From Mesorhizobium sp. AR10 (lineage in GTDB: Bacteria > Pseudomonadota > Alphaproteobacteria > Rhizobiales > Rhizobiaceae): 64,000 nt of DNA. The stretch spans positions 682,001-746,000 of the forward strand of contig NZ_CP080524.1 in assembly GCF_024746795.1 (NCBI RefSeq), read 5' to 3'. The notes beneath the pieces are model-generated. The model made no database searches. It had not been told where the DNA came from and was given only the letters and a program-made list of their open reading frames with translations. Made by a program: the position numbers and the translations under genes. Numbering within the stretch: position 1 is the first letter of the stretch; each line of letters begins with the position of its first letter. Positions 8,122-18,053 of this stretch are shown in pieces.

Positions 8122-8886
8122 TCAGACGACGACGACCGGGTTCTTCTTGGAGACGCGGCTGTAGAGGTCGATGATGTCCTGGTTGATGAGGCGCACGCAG
8201 CCCGACGACATGGCCTGGCCGATGCTCGCCCATTCGGGCGAACCGTGGATGCGGTAGCCGGTGTCCTTGCCGTCCTGGTAGATGTAGAGCGCCCTGGCTC
8301 CGAGCGGATTGGTGAGGCCGCCGGGTTGTCCGCCCTGCCACTTCACCAGTTCCGGCTTGCGGGCGATCATCTCGGCCGGCGGGGTCCAGACCGGCCATTC
8401 CTTGCCATACTGGATGTTGGCGCGGCCCGACCAGCGGAAACCATCCTTGCCGATGCCGACGCCGTAGCGGATCGCCTCACCGCCCGGCTGCACCAGATAG
8501 AGCAGCCGGTCCTGCAGGTGGACGACGATGGTACCGGGCTGCTCGCCGGTCGGATCGACGACGATCTGGCGGCGGAATTCCGGCTTGACCTTCTTGTAGG
8601 GCACTTCCGGCAGCGTGAACCCGCCATCAGTGAGAGAGGCGTACATCACGTCAGGGCCAGTGATGTTCTTGTCGACGCTGATGCTTGGGCGGATGGGCCG
8701 CACCGAACCGGTGGTGACGTCGTCGAGTTGCAGCGACGGCAGATCCAACGTCTGGCTGCAGCCGGCGACGCCGAGCAGCACCAAGGCGCCGGCGCCGGAC
8801 AGCAACGCGCGGCGGGAAAGCTGAATTTCGGTTTCGATTGCGTCGCCACTGTGCGGCGGCGTCAGACTTTGCGGCAACTCACGCAT
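8122..8886 (-). CDS. L,D-transpeptidase (YkuD family), lipoprotein-like
   Basis: The 254-residue protein starts with a twin-arginine-like and lipoprotein-like leader (LSRRALLSGAGALVLLGVAGC; lipobox VAGC). It ends in a YkuD catalytic domain whose motif HGSPEW...SSGCVRL, near residue 225, supplies the catalytic His and Cys. This family makes 3-3 cross-links in peptidoglycan or attaches lipoproteins to it, in the periplasm. I used the ATG at 8886 rather than a TTG three codons upstream. Rhizobiales rely heavily on L,D cross-links, so multiple paralogues are expected. Confidence 0.87.
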   Translation of the reverse strand: MRELPQSLTPPHSGDAIETEIQLSRRALLSGAGALVLLGVAGCSQTLDLPSLQLDDVTTGSVRPIRPSISVDKNITGPDVMYASLTDGGFTLPEVPYKKVKPEFRRQIVVDPTGEQPGTIVVHLQDRLLYLVQPGGEAIRYGVGIGKDGFRWSGRANIQYGKEWPVWTPPAEMIARKPELVKWQGGQPGGLTNPLGARALYIYQDGKDTGYRIHGSPEWASIGQAMSSGCVRLINQDIIDLYSRVSKKNPVVVV

Positions 8887-9104
8887 GTAACCCAAACCCT
8901 ACGCTATCGGCGGGAAACACGGTCCGGCCGGATTATGCGTATTTTCGCCAATCATGGTTGAAAAAGCGTGAAGGGCCGCAATCTGATCTTAACGCGCCGG
9001 CCACCGAGACAGCGGAACACCGGATTGAAGATTTTCGATGTCACCTCTTTACATCTTCGCGAGGCCAAGGATTTATCCTCTTCTTTAAGCTCAAGGAGAA
9101 GACC

Positions 9105-9728
9105 ATGTCTTTCGAAAACTGGGCCGCCTTTGCCGCCGCCTCCACCATCCTGCTCGTCATTCCGGGCCCGACCATCCTTCTGGTGGTGTCCTATGCGCTC
9201 GGCCAGGGCTGGCGTACCGCGCTGCCGATGGCGGTCGGGGTGGCGCTTGGCGACTTCACCGCAATGACGCTGTCGATGCTGGGCATCGGCGCGCTGCTGG
9301 CGGCGTCGGCAACCGTGTTCACGGTGCTGAAGGTGATCGGTGCCTTCTATCTGATCTACCTCGGCATAAAGCTGTTCCGCGCCGGCGGCGCGCTGAGAGC
9401 CGAGCCGCGCACCGATGCTGTGTCTTCGGCCAAGATGGCGGCGCATGCCTGGCTGGTCACCGCGCTCAACCCGAAGAGCATCACCTTCTTCGTCGCCTTC
9501 CTGCCGCAGTTCCTTGACCGGCACGCCGATTTCTGGACGCAGATGCTGATCTTCGAAACGACTTTCCTGGCGCTCGCCTTCGCCAATGCCTTCGGCTACG
9601 CGCTGGTTGCGGCCAGGGCGCGCAACGTCGTGCGCAATCCCAAGGCGATCCGCATCTTCAACCGCACCGGCGGCACACTGCTGGTCGGCGCCGGCATCGC
9701 CACGATGGCGATGCGTTCAGGTAACTAG
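9105..9728 (+). CDS. LysE/RhtB-family amino-acid exporter
   Basis: This 207-residue membrane protein shows the family pattern of about six hydrophobic segments, with the early IPGPTILLVVSYALGQG motif and ALNPKSITFF near residue 120. LysE/RhtB proteins export amino acids such as lysine, threonine or homoserine lactones; the substrate cannot be read from the sequence. The start is the ATG at 9105, preceded by AAGGAGAA. The longer upstream open frame (from 8838) lacks coding character. Confidence 0.88.
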   Translation: MSFENWAAFAAASTILLVIPGPTILLVVSYALGQGWRTALPMAVGVALGDFTAMTLSMLGIGALLAASATVFTVLKVIGAFYLIYLGIKLFRAGGALRAEPRTDAVSSAKMAAHAWLVTALNPKSITFFVAFLPQFLDRHADFWTQMLIFETTFLALAFANAFGYALVAARARNVVRNPKAIRIFNRTGGTLLVGAGIATMAMRSGN

Positions 9729-9734
9729 AGGCCG

Positions 9735-9754
9735 GGAGGCGGGTAGTCGCCTCC
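9735..9754. terminator. Hairpin between convergent genes
   Basis: GGAGGCG and CGCCTCC form a perfect 7-bp stem around a 6-base loop, between the ends of the exporter gene and the autotransporter gene. There is no strong U-tract on either side, so it is a possible bidirectional terminator only. Confidence 0.45.
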
Positions 9755-9755
9755 T

Positions 9756-12593
9756 TCACCATTTGACGCTGAAGCCGAGATTGGCTTCGAGGATGCGCCG
9801 CCTGTCACCGCCGAGATTGGTGGTGTAGTCGCCGGTGGCAAAAATGCTGACCTTGTCAGTCACCCTGGCGACCACGCCGCCGCCGAATTCGAGCGAGGTC
9901 GACTTGCCTTCGGTGGAGATATCGGTGGCGCCGAAATTGACGTGGTCGGTGCCACCGAAATCGTGCCATAGATTGGCCTTGAGGTAAGGCTGCAGCGCGA
10001 TGCCGTTCAGCGTCGTCTCGCCCTGCAGCCGGAACCCCAGCCTACCGTTCAGGCCGCCGTCCACATCGAAGGAGACGGCCGAGAAACTGTCCTCGACATC
10101 GTTGAGCGACAGATGCTGCCAGACCAGCTGCGCCTGCGGTTCGAGCGTCCAGCCTTCGGCCAGGACAAGGGGATAGCCACCTTCGAGCGAAGCGGTGATG
10201 CCGGTCCCCTTGACATCGATGCCGATGCCGCGGGACGAGCTCGCCGAGCCGCTGAAGAACGTGCCCATGACGACGCCGTCCAGATACCAGCCGCCCGGGT
10301 CGATCCGGGTCCAGTAGCCGCCAATGCTGGTGCCGCCGAGATCGATGCCGCCCACAGACAGATTGTTCCAGCCCAATGCCTGGCCACGCACATCGCCATT
10401 CATGCTGCCATAGGCGATGAACAGGCCGGCGCGGTCGACCTGACCTGAGGTGGTCTCACGGCCAAAGGCATCGAAGCCGGCCTGGAAGCCGAACAGGGTG
10501 CCGTCGAAGGAAGGCGAAACCGTCCCCGACCAACTCATCTTGGCGTCCTGGCCGAAGACGCGACCCCAGATCGGCTGCAGTTCGGTGTTCGACAACAGGC
10601 TCTGTTCGCCGCGCCGCTCGTGGAAGGTGCCGAGTGTTGCCAGTGCCAGATGCTCGGCCACCGGCGGCACGGCCGAATAGACCGGCACCTCGATGCGGTA
10701 GAGCAGGATCGCGGCTGCCTGCACCGGCGTCGCTCCGGGCGTCGGCGGCGACGGCTGCACCGGCGGCGGGCCAGGCAGCGTCGGCACCGGCAGAACGGGG
10801 ACCCCGGTTGGCGGTGGTGGCGGTGACGGTGGCGGGTCCGCAGGCGCCGCCGGCGGCGGCGGTGGCGGGGGCTCGGGTTCCGGATCGCTGGCCTGAACCG
10901 GCGGCGTCGGGTCCACGGGCGGGTTGTTGATATCGCCTTCGGTCGGCGGCGGCACCGGCGGCAGTTCGGATGGCGGTGGCGGCGGCGCGGTCTCCGGCGC
11001 CTCCGGCTCCGGCGGCGGTGTGGGCTCGAGTGCCGGCGGCGCCGGCGCCGGCGGTGCCGGTGTGTTCAGCGTCGAGCGCAGATACCAGTTCTCTTCGCTG
11101 CCGGCGCTGACGCCGCCCTTGAACAGATAATATTCGAAGGCGCCGGCGGCGACCGGCGCGTCGAGGGCAAAGGTAGTGGCACCGGATGTGGCGCCATTGA
11201 TCGCCTGGACGACCATGATGCCGTCTTGCGTGGTCGAAGCGCCGGCGCCGCCGAAATTGATCACCGAAATACCGGTCGAGCCGGAAGCGGTCCCGCCCGA
11301 CAGAACCAGCCTGTCCGAGGCGGAGGAATCATCGCCAAGCACGGTCTGGACGAGCAGCAGGCCGCCCAGCCCGACATAATTGCCGGATATCGTCAGCCGG
11401 TCGGTCGCATCAGTGCTGCCATTGGTCAGGTCAATGCGGCCGGCATTGGCGACCTGCGCCAGCTGGCCGGCGGCAAAGGCCTGGATCGAGGCGTTGAAGC
11501 CGCCGCCGAACAGCGTACTTGCCGCATCGACATTGAGCGCGCCGGTGCCGCTGTCGCCAAGCACCAGATTGCCGTCCAGCATCAGTTCAGTGTCGTTGGT
11601 GGCGTTGATGGTTTCCCAGTTCTGAACCCGACTGATCCCGTCGAGCGAGACGTTATCGAAGGTCAACGCGTCGGTGCCGAGACCCCCGCTGATCGTATCG
11701 GAGCCTCCGAGATTGGCACTGGTGAGATTGCTCAGCGCCGCGGTGTCGTTGTCGCCGCCGAGGTCGACGGCGCCATAGATGATGCCGCCATTGTTCCAGA
11801 CGAAGGTATCGGCTCCCAAGCTCATCAGCACGTCGCCGCCGATCGTTCCCCCGGTCACGGTCACGCTGTCATTGCCGCCACTGACGCTGATATTGCCGCC
11901 GATAGTGCCGCCCGAGAGGATGACGGTGTCTTCGTCGAAGCCGGTGACGAGGTTGCGGTCGATGATGCCGCCGGACATGTTGAAGTAGTTCTTGTCAAGT
12001 TTCATGTTGACGCGACCGATGCGACCACCGGTCATCACCGCACGGTCGCCATCGTCGAAGAAATCGACGATGCGGCCGCCGGTCATTGTAAAGGTGTCGA
12101 GCCCGTCGCCCTGGTTGAGCGAGCCGATCTGGCCGCCGCTCATGTTGAAATCGTCGATGCCGGCGCCTTGCTGGACATTGCCCCCGATCGTGCCCGCACC
12201 GATGGTGAAGAAATCGGTGCCAGCGCCCTGGTCGACGGTGCCGGTGATGGAACCGGACTGCATGTCTATGCGGTCGGTGCCGATACCAAAGGTGACATTG
12301 CCACTGACCTGCCCTGAGCCGCCAACGGGAAAGGTCAGCGTGTTGTCGCCGCCCGTGTCGGTGAGGCTGCCGCTAGAATCGCCGCTGTCGCAGATGGAAT
12401 CGTTATTTCCCGGGGATGGGACCAACACGCATGCGGCAAAGGCCACGGAATTGGGCAGAAGCGTCAACGTTGTAGTTGCGAGAAAGCTAATAAAGCAATG
12501 GTGCATGTAACGTGACTTTCGCCACACCAAAGCAACCGTTTCCCTCGTGTCTTCCGAACAGTTGCTCGGAAGCTTCTCCTTCAAGTGCCGCAT
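9756..12593 (-). CDS. Autotransporter (type Va) outer-membrane protein
   Basis: About 945 residues. An extended signal sequence (basic WRKSRY, then HHCFISFLATTTLTLL, cleavage near SVAFA) precedes a passenger of short Gly-rich beta repeats such as GGTIGGNI, GGQIG and GGRIG. A long Pro-rich linker and a C-terminal autotransporter beta-barrel of about 280 residues follow, with the terminal residues NLGFSVKW. The passenger probably forms a beta-helix displayed on the cell surface. The ATG at 12593 follows GAGGGCG and gives the signal sequence a positive n-region. An ATG at 12506 would give a shorter leader without positive charges, and a GTG at 12638 is possible. The gene stands alone, with an AT-rich upstream region (12639-12730). 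Confidence 0.85.
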   Translation of the reverse strand: MRHLKEKLPSNCSEDTRETVALVWRKSRYMHHCFISFLATTTLTLLPNSVAFAACVLVPSPGNNDSICDSGDSSGSLTDTGGDNTLTFPVGGSGQVSGNVTFGIGTDRIDMQSGSITGTVDQGAGTDFFTIGAGTIGGNVQQGAGIDDFNMSGGQIGSLNQGDGLDTFTMTGGRIVDFFDDGDRAVMTGGRIGRVNMKLDKNYFNMSGGIIDRNLVTGFDEDTVILSGGTIGGNISVSGGNDSVTVTGGTIGGDVLMSLGADTFVWNNGGIIYGAVDLGGDNDTAALSNLTSANLGGSDTISGGLGTDALTFDNVSLDGISRVQNWETINATNDTELMLDGNLVLGDSGTGALNVDAASTLFGGGFNASIQAFAAGQLAQVANAGRIDLTNGSTDATDRLTISGNYVGLGGLLLVQTVLGDDSSASDRLVLSGGTASGSTGISVINFGGAGASTTQDGIMVVQAINGATSGATTFALDAPVAAGAFEYYLFKGGVSAGSEENWYLRSTLNTPAPPAPAPPALEPTPPPEPEAPETAPPPPPSELPPVPPPTEGDINNPPVDPTPPVQASDPEPEPPPPPPPAAPADPPPSPPPPPTGVPVLPVPTLPGPPPVQPSPPTPGATPVQAAAILLYRIEVPVYSAVPPVAEHLALATLGTFHERRGEQSLLSNTELQPIWGRVFGQDAKMSWSGTVSPSFDGTLFGFQAGFDAFGRETTSGQVDRAGLFIAYGSMNGDVRGQALGWNNLSVGGIDLGGTSIGGYWTRIDPGGWYLDGVVMGTFFSGSASSSRGIGIDVKGTGITASLEGGYPLVLAEGWTLEPQAQLVWQHLSLNDVEDSFSAVSFDVDGGLNGRLGFRLQGETTLNGIALQPYLKANLWHDFGGTDHVNFGATDISTEGKSTSLEFGGGVVARVTDKVSIFATGDYTTNLGGDRRRILEANLGFSVKW

Positions 12594-12811
12594 CGCGCCC
12601 TCGTGGTTTCGCGATTTCAATCCCCGGCCCGGCGCCACGATGAAGACACAATCTGGAAAATTTTAAAAATCTTAATCTTCACCTCATGGTTGATGAACTG
12701 CGAAAGTATTCGGATTTACCTGAGTATTGATTGGTCCAGAACGTGGTTGGCGCACCTGCCGTCAATGCTCTAGGATCGGGCTGGAATTGTGTGGTCATCA
12801 AAGGACATGAC

Positions 12812-14134
12812 ATGGCCATTAGGGACGCATTCGGCCTGACGTTTTCGGGTGCGACGGAAGCCGGGTTTTCGCCTTACAGCCAGGCCGTGCGCGAACTGCA
12901 ATGCTTCATCGGCGACCCCGTCGCCTCAGCCGACCGCGCCATCGCCGAAAACCCCGATTTCGTCATGGCTCATGTGTTCAAGGGCTATCTCTTCGGCCTC
13001 GCCACCGAGCGTGAGGCGACGGCGGTGGCCAGGACATGCCATCAGGCGGCGTTGCCGCTTGCCGCGACGGCGCGCGAACAGGCGCATGTCGCAGCCCTTG
13101 GCCACCTCGCCGGGGGGCGCTGGCATGAAGCCAGCCGCATCCTCGAGGATATCGCCATCGACTTCCCGCTCGACATGTTGGCTCTTCAAACCGGCCACCA
13201 GATCGATTTCTTCACCGGCAACGCCCGCATGCTGCGCGACCGCATCGGCCGCGCCCTGCCATCCTGGCAGAGCGGCATGCCCGGCTACCATGCCATTCTC
13301 GGCATGCAGGCCTTCGGGCTCGAAGAAATGGGCGATTATGCTCGCGCCGAACAGCTTGGCCGCACCGCAGTCGACATCGAGCCGCGCGACGGCTGGGCAC
13401 AGCACGCCGTCGCCCATGTCATGGAAATGCAGAGCCGGCAAAAGGACGGCATTCTGTGGATGCGCGCCAATCCCGAGGCGTGGACGCGGGAAAGCTTCCT
13501 GCAGGTGCACAATTGGTGGCATCTGGCGCTGTTCCACTACGATCTCGGCGAGACCGACGAGGTGCTGGCGCTCTATGACGGGCCGATCTATGGCGAGCCG
13601 TCGACGCTGGCGCTCAACATGGTGGATGCCTCGGCGATCCTGTGGCGGCTGCATCTCGGCGGCGTCAATGTCGGCGACCGCTGGACGGCCCTCGCCGCCA
13701 ATTGGCCCAAGGCCGGGGCCGGCAATTATGCCTTCAACGACGCCCACGCGATGATGGCCTTCGTCGGCGCCGGCCTCGAAGCGCCGGCCCAAACCCTTCT
13801 CGACGTGCAGCGCGAGGCCATGCGCGCCGCAGATGACAATGCCGCCTTCACCAGGGATGTCGGCCATCCCCTGACGCTGGCGATCAAGGCGTTTGGTGAC
13901 GGCAACTATGCCGAGACGGTGCGGCTGATCCGGCCCATTCGGGCGATTGCCCACCGATTCGGCGGCAGCCATGCCCAGCGCGACGTCATCGACCTGACGC
14001 TGATAGAGGCGGCGTTGCGTTCCGGTGATGGAGCCCTGGCGCGGGCGCTTGCAGCGGAACGCTCGCTGGCGCGACCCGACAGTCCGTTGTCGGCACTGTT
14101 TTTGCGGCGCGCGGCCGATCTCGCAACGAATTGA
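12812..14134 (+). CDS. TTC38-like tetratricopeptide-repeat protein
   Basis: This 440-residue soluble protein is related to the tetratricopeptide repeat protein 38 family. Evidence is the helical repeat pattern, the conserved stretches GYHAILGMQAFGLEE and HAVAHVMEMQ, and HNWWHLALFHYDLGE near residue 245. It has no signal peptide. The biochemical function of the family is unknown. I chose the ATG at 12812 (AAAGGA upstream); the frame is open 27 codons further. It is separate from the autotransporter, which is transcribed the other way, and the 12.6-12.8 kb gap would hold both promoters. Confidence 0.8.
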   Translation: MAIRDAFGLTFSGATEAGFSPYSQAVRELQCFIGDPVASADRAIAENPDFVMAHVFKGYLFGLATEREATAVARTCHQAALPLAATAREQAHVAALGHLAGGRWHEASRILEDIAIDFPLDMLALQTGHQIDFFTGNARMLRDRIGRALPSWQSGMPGYHAILGMQAFGLEEMGDYARAEQLGRTAVDIEPRDGWAQHAVAHVMEMQSRQKDGILWMRANPEAWTRESFLQVHNWWHLALFHYDLGETDEVLALYDGPIYGEPSTLALNMVDASAILWRLHLGGVNVGDRWTALAANWPKAGAGNYAFNDAHAMMAFVGAGLEAPAQTLLDVQREAMRAADDNAAFTRDVGHPLTLAIKAFGDGNYAETVRLIRPIRAIAHRFGGSHAQRDVIDLTLIEAALRSGDGALARALAAERSLARPDSPLSALFLRRAADLATN

Positions 14135-14329
14135 CCGGCGGCAATTCTTGCCTTAAAAACTGGTTCGACCAAATTATTTCGAGTGTCGAAAAAATTCGTG
14201 CGTTGACCGGATAGCGTTTCCGGCGGCACGATTTCGCCGGATACCTTCTTCGCCCGCGTTGCAACACAGAGGGCGAAGAAGCAAGGAAAGGACCGTCGCC
14301 GCCAGACGCGACGGGCATGGGAGGAAAAC

Positions 14330-15784
14330 ATGTATCTCGGCCTCGATCTGGGCACGTCGGGCGTCAAGGCGCTGCTGATCGATGCCGGGCAGACTGTCGT
14401 GGGTTCCGGCCATGCGTCGCTTGACGTGTCACGGCCGCATCCCGGCTGGTCGGAGCAGAACCCCGCGGACTGGACCCGGGCCTGCGAGGCGGCGGTCGCC
14501 GAGCTGAAAGCCGCCCATCCGAAAGAACTTGCTGCGGTGAAAGGCATCGGCCTGTCCGGCCACATGCATGGCGCCACGTTGCTTGACGCCGGCGATCAGG
14601 TGTTGCGCCCCTGCATTCTGTGGAACGATACGCGCAGCCATGCCGAGGCCGCCGCGCTCGATGCCGACCCACGCTTTCGCAAGCTGACCGGCAACATCGT
14701 TTTCCCCGGCTTCACCGCGCCAAAGCTTGCCTGGGTGAAGAACCACGAACGCTCCGTTTTCGCCAAGGTGGCAAAGGTTCTGCTGCCGAAGGATTTCCTG
14801 CGGCTCTGGCTATCGGGCGAGAATATTTCGGAGATGTCGGATTCGGCCGGCACCTCCTGGCTCGATGTCGGCAAGCGTGCCTGGTCGGCCGAGCTGCTCG
14901 AAGCCACCTCACTCGATGAAAAGCAGATGCCGTCGCTGGTCGAGGGTACCGAGAAGGCCGGCGGCTTGCGCGGCGAGCTGGCTTCAAAATGGGGTATGCA
15001 GGCTGGCATCCCGATCGCCGGCGGCGCCGGCGACAATGCCGCCTCGGCCTGCGGCATGGGCACGGTCGGCGCGGGCCACGCTTTTGTCTCGCTCGGCACG
15101 TCGGGCGTGCTGTTTGCTGCCAACGCCACCTATCTGCCCAACCCGGCAAGTGCTGTGCATACGTTCTGCCATGCTCTGCCCAACACCTGGCACCAGATGG
15201 GCGTCATCCTGTCGGCGACCGATTCTCTCAACTGGCTGTCGGAGATATCAGGAAAAGGCGCAGGCGAGCTGACCGCCGAACTCGGCGACACGCTGAAGGC
15301 GCCGACCGGCGTGTCCTTCCTGCCCTATCTCTCGGGTGAGCGCACACCCTACAATGATTCCGCCATTCGCGGCGCGTTCACCGGGCTGGCACACGAGTCC
15401 AGCCGCGCCGTACTCACCCAAGCCGTGCTCGAAGGCGTCGCCTTCGCCTTCCGCGACAGTCTCGAAGCCCTGAAAACAGCCGGCACGACATTGACGCGGG
15501 TGACGGCGATCGGCGGCGGCTCGCGCTCGCGCTACTGGCTGAAGGCGATCGCCACTACGCTCGGCCTTCCCGTCGACATCCCCGCCGACGGTGATTTCGG
15601 CGCCGCCTTCGGTGCGGCGCGGCTTGGCCTGATCGCGGCGACGGGCGCCGATCCGCTTGCCGTCTGCACGGCGCCGGCTACTGACGCCACCGTCGAGCCG
15701 GTTGCAGCGCTGATCGGAGCCTATGCGGATGCGTATAGCCGCTATCGGGCGCTTTACCCGGCGATAAAAGGTGCGACGACGTGA
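14330..15784 (+). CDS. xylB: Xylulokinase
   Basis: At 484 residues it matches the usual length of XylB in the FGGY kinase family. The ATPase start is YLGLDLGTSGVKALLID, the substrate region is GLSGHMHGATLLD, and GGSRSRYWLKAIA near residue 395 is the C-terminal adenosine-binding part. It phosphorylates D-xylulose to xylulose 5-phosphate. GGAGG lies just before the ATG. Xylose isomerase lies downstream on the same strand, after a repeat pair and an opposite-strand gene, so the two may be transcribed separately. The 14135-14329 leader is AT-rich with several TCGA half-sites that could be a regulator target. Confidence 0.93.
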   Translation: MYLGLDLGTSGVKALLIDAGQTVVGSGHASLDVSRPHPGWSEQNPADWTRACEAAVAELKAAHPKELAAVKGIGLSGHMHGATLLDAGDQVLRPCILWNDTRSHAEAAALDADPRFRKLTGNIVFPGFTAPKLAWVKNHERSVFAKVAKVLLPKDFLRLWLSGENISEMSDSAGTSWLDVGKRAWSAELLEATSLDEKQMPSLVEGTEKAGGLRGELASKWGMQAGIPIAGGAGDNAASACGMGTVGAGHAFVSLGTSGVLFAANATYLPNPASAVHTFCHALPNTWHQMGVILSATDSLNWLSEISGKGAGELTAELGDTLKAPTGVSFLPYLSGERTPYNDSAIRGAFTGLAHESSRAVLTQAVLEGVAFAFRDSLEALKTAGTTLTRVTAIGGGSRSRYWLKAIATTLGLPVDIPADGDFGAAFGAARLGLIAATGADPLAVCTAPATDATVEPVAALIGAYADAYSRYRALYPAIKGATT

Positions 15785-15795
15785 GCTTGAACGTA

Positions 15796-15949
15796 CCCCC
15801 CTCTGCCCTGCCGGGCATCTCCCCCTCAAGGGGGGAGATCGGCAGCGTCGACGACCATGCCAGTCTTGCAAGGTCGGCGATTGGCGAAGGCAGGAACGCC
15901 AGCCAATCTCCCCCCTTGACGGGGAGATGGCCGGCAGGCCAGAGGGGGG
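15796..15949. repeat. Inverted pair of CCCCCTCT...GGGGGGAGAT repeat elements
   Basis: Two related palindromic units face each other. One begins CCCCCCTCTGCCCTGCCGGG and the other ends GGCCAGAGGGGGG. Each carries a CTCCCCC/GGGGGAG hairpin. Other copies in this window are at 45836-45989 (pair), 48970-49136 (variant pair) and 53409-53456 (single unit). They resemble rhizobial REP/MITE-like elements, and the pair could fold into a long transcript hairpin that attenuates read-through. Confidence 0.8.
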
Positions 15950-15978
15950 TGAGTGCCCCCCGTCTTGCCAAGGTTACC

Positions 15979-16341
15979 TCACTGCGCCGGCACCTTGTCG
16001 AGAAAGCCGGTGACGCTTTTCAGACGGCCGTTCTCGATGATTCCGATGTCGGTGCCTTCGATGACGGACTCGGTGCCTTCCGGCCCGAGGTTCCACGAGA
16101 AGCGAATCTTGTCTTCAAAACCATCCGGCTGGCCCTTCAGCGAAAAGCGGAAGCCGGCAAAGCGCTGCTGCACGCCGTCGATGAGTGCAGCGACGCCGTC
16201 ATGGCCGTCGCCCTGCATGATCGGATCGCGGTAGCTGACGTCCTCGGTGAAGGTCGCCTCGAGCAAGGCTACCCTGCGAGCGGCATCGCTCTCGTTCCAG
16301 GCGGTGATGTAGTTTTCGGCGATCGTGGTGAGGTCGGTCAT
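15979..16341 (-). CDS. NTF2-like/SnoaL-like domain protein
   Basis: This 120-residue single-domain protein has the alpha+beta cone layout of the NTF2 superfamily (AENYITAWNESDAARRVALL helix, then strands FTEDVSYRDP and SVIEGTDIGII). No specific function can be given. The ATG at 16341 has AAGGAG upstream. It sits on the opposite strand between xylB and xylA, which makes a role in xylose use unlikely. Confidence 0.75.
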   Translation of the reverse strand: MTDLTTIAENYITAWNESDAARRVALLEATFTEDVSYRDPIMQGDGHDGVAALIDGVQQRFAGFRFSLKGQPDGFEDKIRFSWNLGPEGTESVIEGTDIGIIENGRLKSVTGFLDKVPAQ

Positions 16342-16453
16342 GGTCTGTCTCCTTCGTTGAGTGGTTTTGACATGACCCTTTTCGACCAGCGCCGGCGTGA
16401 AACCAATTACGCCTGAGGTAATGGCGGCAGAACTTTGTGAGAGGACAGAAATC

Positions 16454-17779
16454 ATGAGCAGCGGGTTTTTCGGCGATATCAAGAAGATCAAGTATGAGGG
16501 TCCGGATTCGACCAATCCGCTGGCCTACCGGTTCTACAATCCCGACGAAGTCGTCGCCGGCAAGCGGCTGGAAAACCACCTGCGCTTTGCCGTTGCCTAC
16601 TGGCATTCCTTCGCCTGGCAGGGCGGCGATCCCTTCGGCGGCCAGACCTTCGACCGTCCGTGGTTCCCAAAGGCCGGCGGCACCGACACGATGGAGCTGG
16701 CCAAGCTCAAGGCCGATGTCGCTTTCGAGATGTTTTCTCTGCTCGGTGCGCCCTATTTCTGCTTTCACGATGCCGATGTACGACCGGAGGGCAGAGACTT
16801 TTCCGAAAGTGCGGCGCGGCTCGACGAGATATCAGACTATTTCGCGGGGAAAATGAAGCAGACCGGCGTCAAGCTGCTTTGGGGCACGGCGAACATGTTC
16901 TCCAATCGCCGCTTCATGTCTGGTGCGGCCACCAATCCCGATCCGGATGTGTTTGCCTATGCGGCAGCGACGGTGAAGCACTGCATCGATGTGACCAAGC
17001 GGCTGAAGGGCGAGAACTATGTGTTGTGGGGCGGGCGCGAGGGCTATGAAACACTGCTCAACACCGACCTGGCCCGCGAACAGGAGCAGGCCGGGCGCTT
17101 CCTCAACCTGGTCGTCGACTACAAGCACAGGATTGGCTTCAAGGGCACCATCCTGATCGAGCCGAAGCCGCAGGAGCCGACCAAGCATCAGTACGACTAC
17201 GATGTCGCGACGGTCTACAGCTTCCTCAAGCGTTTCGGCCTGGAGAAAGAGGTCAAGCTCAATATCGAGCAGGGTCATGCCATCCTGGCCGGCCATTCCT
17301 TCGAGCACGAGCTGGCGCTGGCCAATGCGCTCGGCGTCTTCGGCTCGATCGATATGAACCGCAACGACTACCAGTCGGGCTGGGATACGGACCAGTTCCC
17401 CAACAATGTGCCGGAGATGGCGCTGGCCTACTACTACGTGCTGCAGGCGGGCGGCTTCAAGACCGGCGGCACCAATTTCGACGCCAAGCTGCGTCGCCAG
17501 TCGCTCGACCCGCAGGATCTGCTGATTGGCCATATCGGCGGCATGGATTGCTGCGCGCGTGGCCTGAAAGCGGCTGCCCGCATGGTCGAGGACAAGGCCC
17601 TGTCCGGACCGCTCGCCGAGCGCTATGCCGGCTGGAACTCGGCCGAGGCCAAGGCGATGCTTGCCGGCAAGCGGACGCTGGAGGAGATCGCCGAGCGCGT
17701 CGTCAAGAAGAAGATCGAGCCGCAGCCGCGCTCGGGCCGCCAGGAGTATCTGGAAAACATCGTCAACCGCTACGTCTGA
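16454..17779 (+). CDS. xylA: Xylose isomerase
   Basis: The 441-residue protein matches the full length of class II XylA. The catalytic His is in YFCFHDADV near residue 100, metal ligands are in [15 protein letters not shown] near 230, and NIEQGHA...GSIDMNRND near 270-300 completes the metal site. It converts D-xylose to D-xylulose, the substrate of the kinase encoded upstream. I chose the ATG at 16454 (GAGAGGAC upstream) rather than the longer frame from 16397. Confidence 0.95.
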   Translation: MSSGFFGDIKKIKYEGPDSTNPLAYRFYNPDEVVAGKRLENHLRFAVAYWHSFAWQGGDPFGGQTFDRPWFPKAGGTDTMELAKLKADVAFEMFSLLGAPYFCFHDADVRPEGRDFSESAARLDEISDYFAGKMKQTGVKLLWGTANMFSNRRFMSGAATNPDPDVFAYAAATVKHCIDVTKRLKGENYVLWGGREGYETLLNTDLAREQEQAGRFLNLVVDYKHRIGFKGTILIEPKPQEPTKHQYDYDVATVYSFLKRFGLEKEVKLNIEQGHAILAGHSFEHELALANALGVFGSIDMNRNDYQSGWDTDQFPNNVPEMALAYYYVLQAGGFKTGGTNFDAKLRRQSLDPQDLLIGHIGGMDCCARGLKAAARMVEDKALSGPLAERYAGWNSAEAKAMLAGKRTLEEIAERVVKKKIEPQPRSGRQEYLENIVNRYV

Positions 17780-17837
17780 GGCGGGAAGCCGATTCGTACT
17801 GTTCGAGGGGCGGCTGGACAACACCCCTGCCGCCCTA

Positions 17838-17875
17838 AAGCGCGTCGCGTTGAAACGGATTCAGTCGACGCGCTT
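17838..17875. repeat. Short intergenic palindrome, AAGCGCGTCG type
   Basis: AAGCGCGTCG and CGACGCGCTT form a perfect 10-bp stem around the loop core GTTGAAACGGATTC. It lies downstream of xylA. The rest of 17780-18053 shows no gene. The same element type is common in Mesorhizobium intergenic DNA (recalled, not searched). Confidence 0.65.
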
Positions 17876-18053
17876 CAGTCTACGCACCTTTGGGGCGACA
17901 TGCATTAGAACGAGTTTGCGCGAGGCCTTGTCCGACGACAAGGTTTTGCCTCGTGCCGCCCCTCAATCACCTCGCTCTTGCCTTCAAACAGCCGTCACGA
18001 AGCTCGTATAAGGATGGCTCTGTGGCGGGTGAAGAAGAAGGAGGCGAACCGAT

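Noticed and set aside
11226..12317. 363-codon open frame on the plus strand inside the autotransporter
   Set aside because: It is antisense to the Gly-rich passenger; low-complexity GC-rich DNA keeps several frames open. No ribosome site or domain.
15796..15949. Insertion-sequence ends
   Set aside because: The inverted pairs have no transposase between them, and similar pairs recur elsewhere in the window; they fit short intergenic repeat elements.
17780..18053. tRNA or small RNA gene after xylA
   Set aside because: No cloverleaf or tRNA consensus was found; the only structure is the AAGCGCGTCG palindrome.
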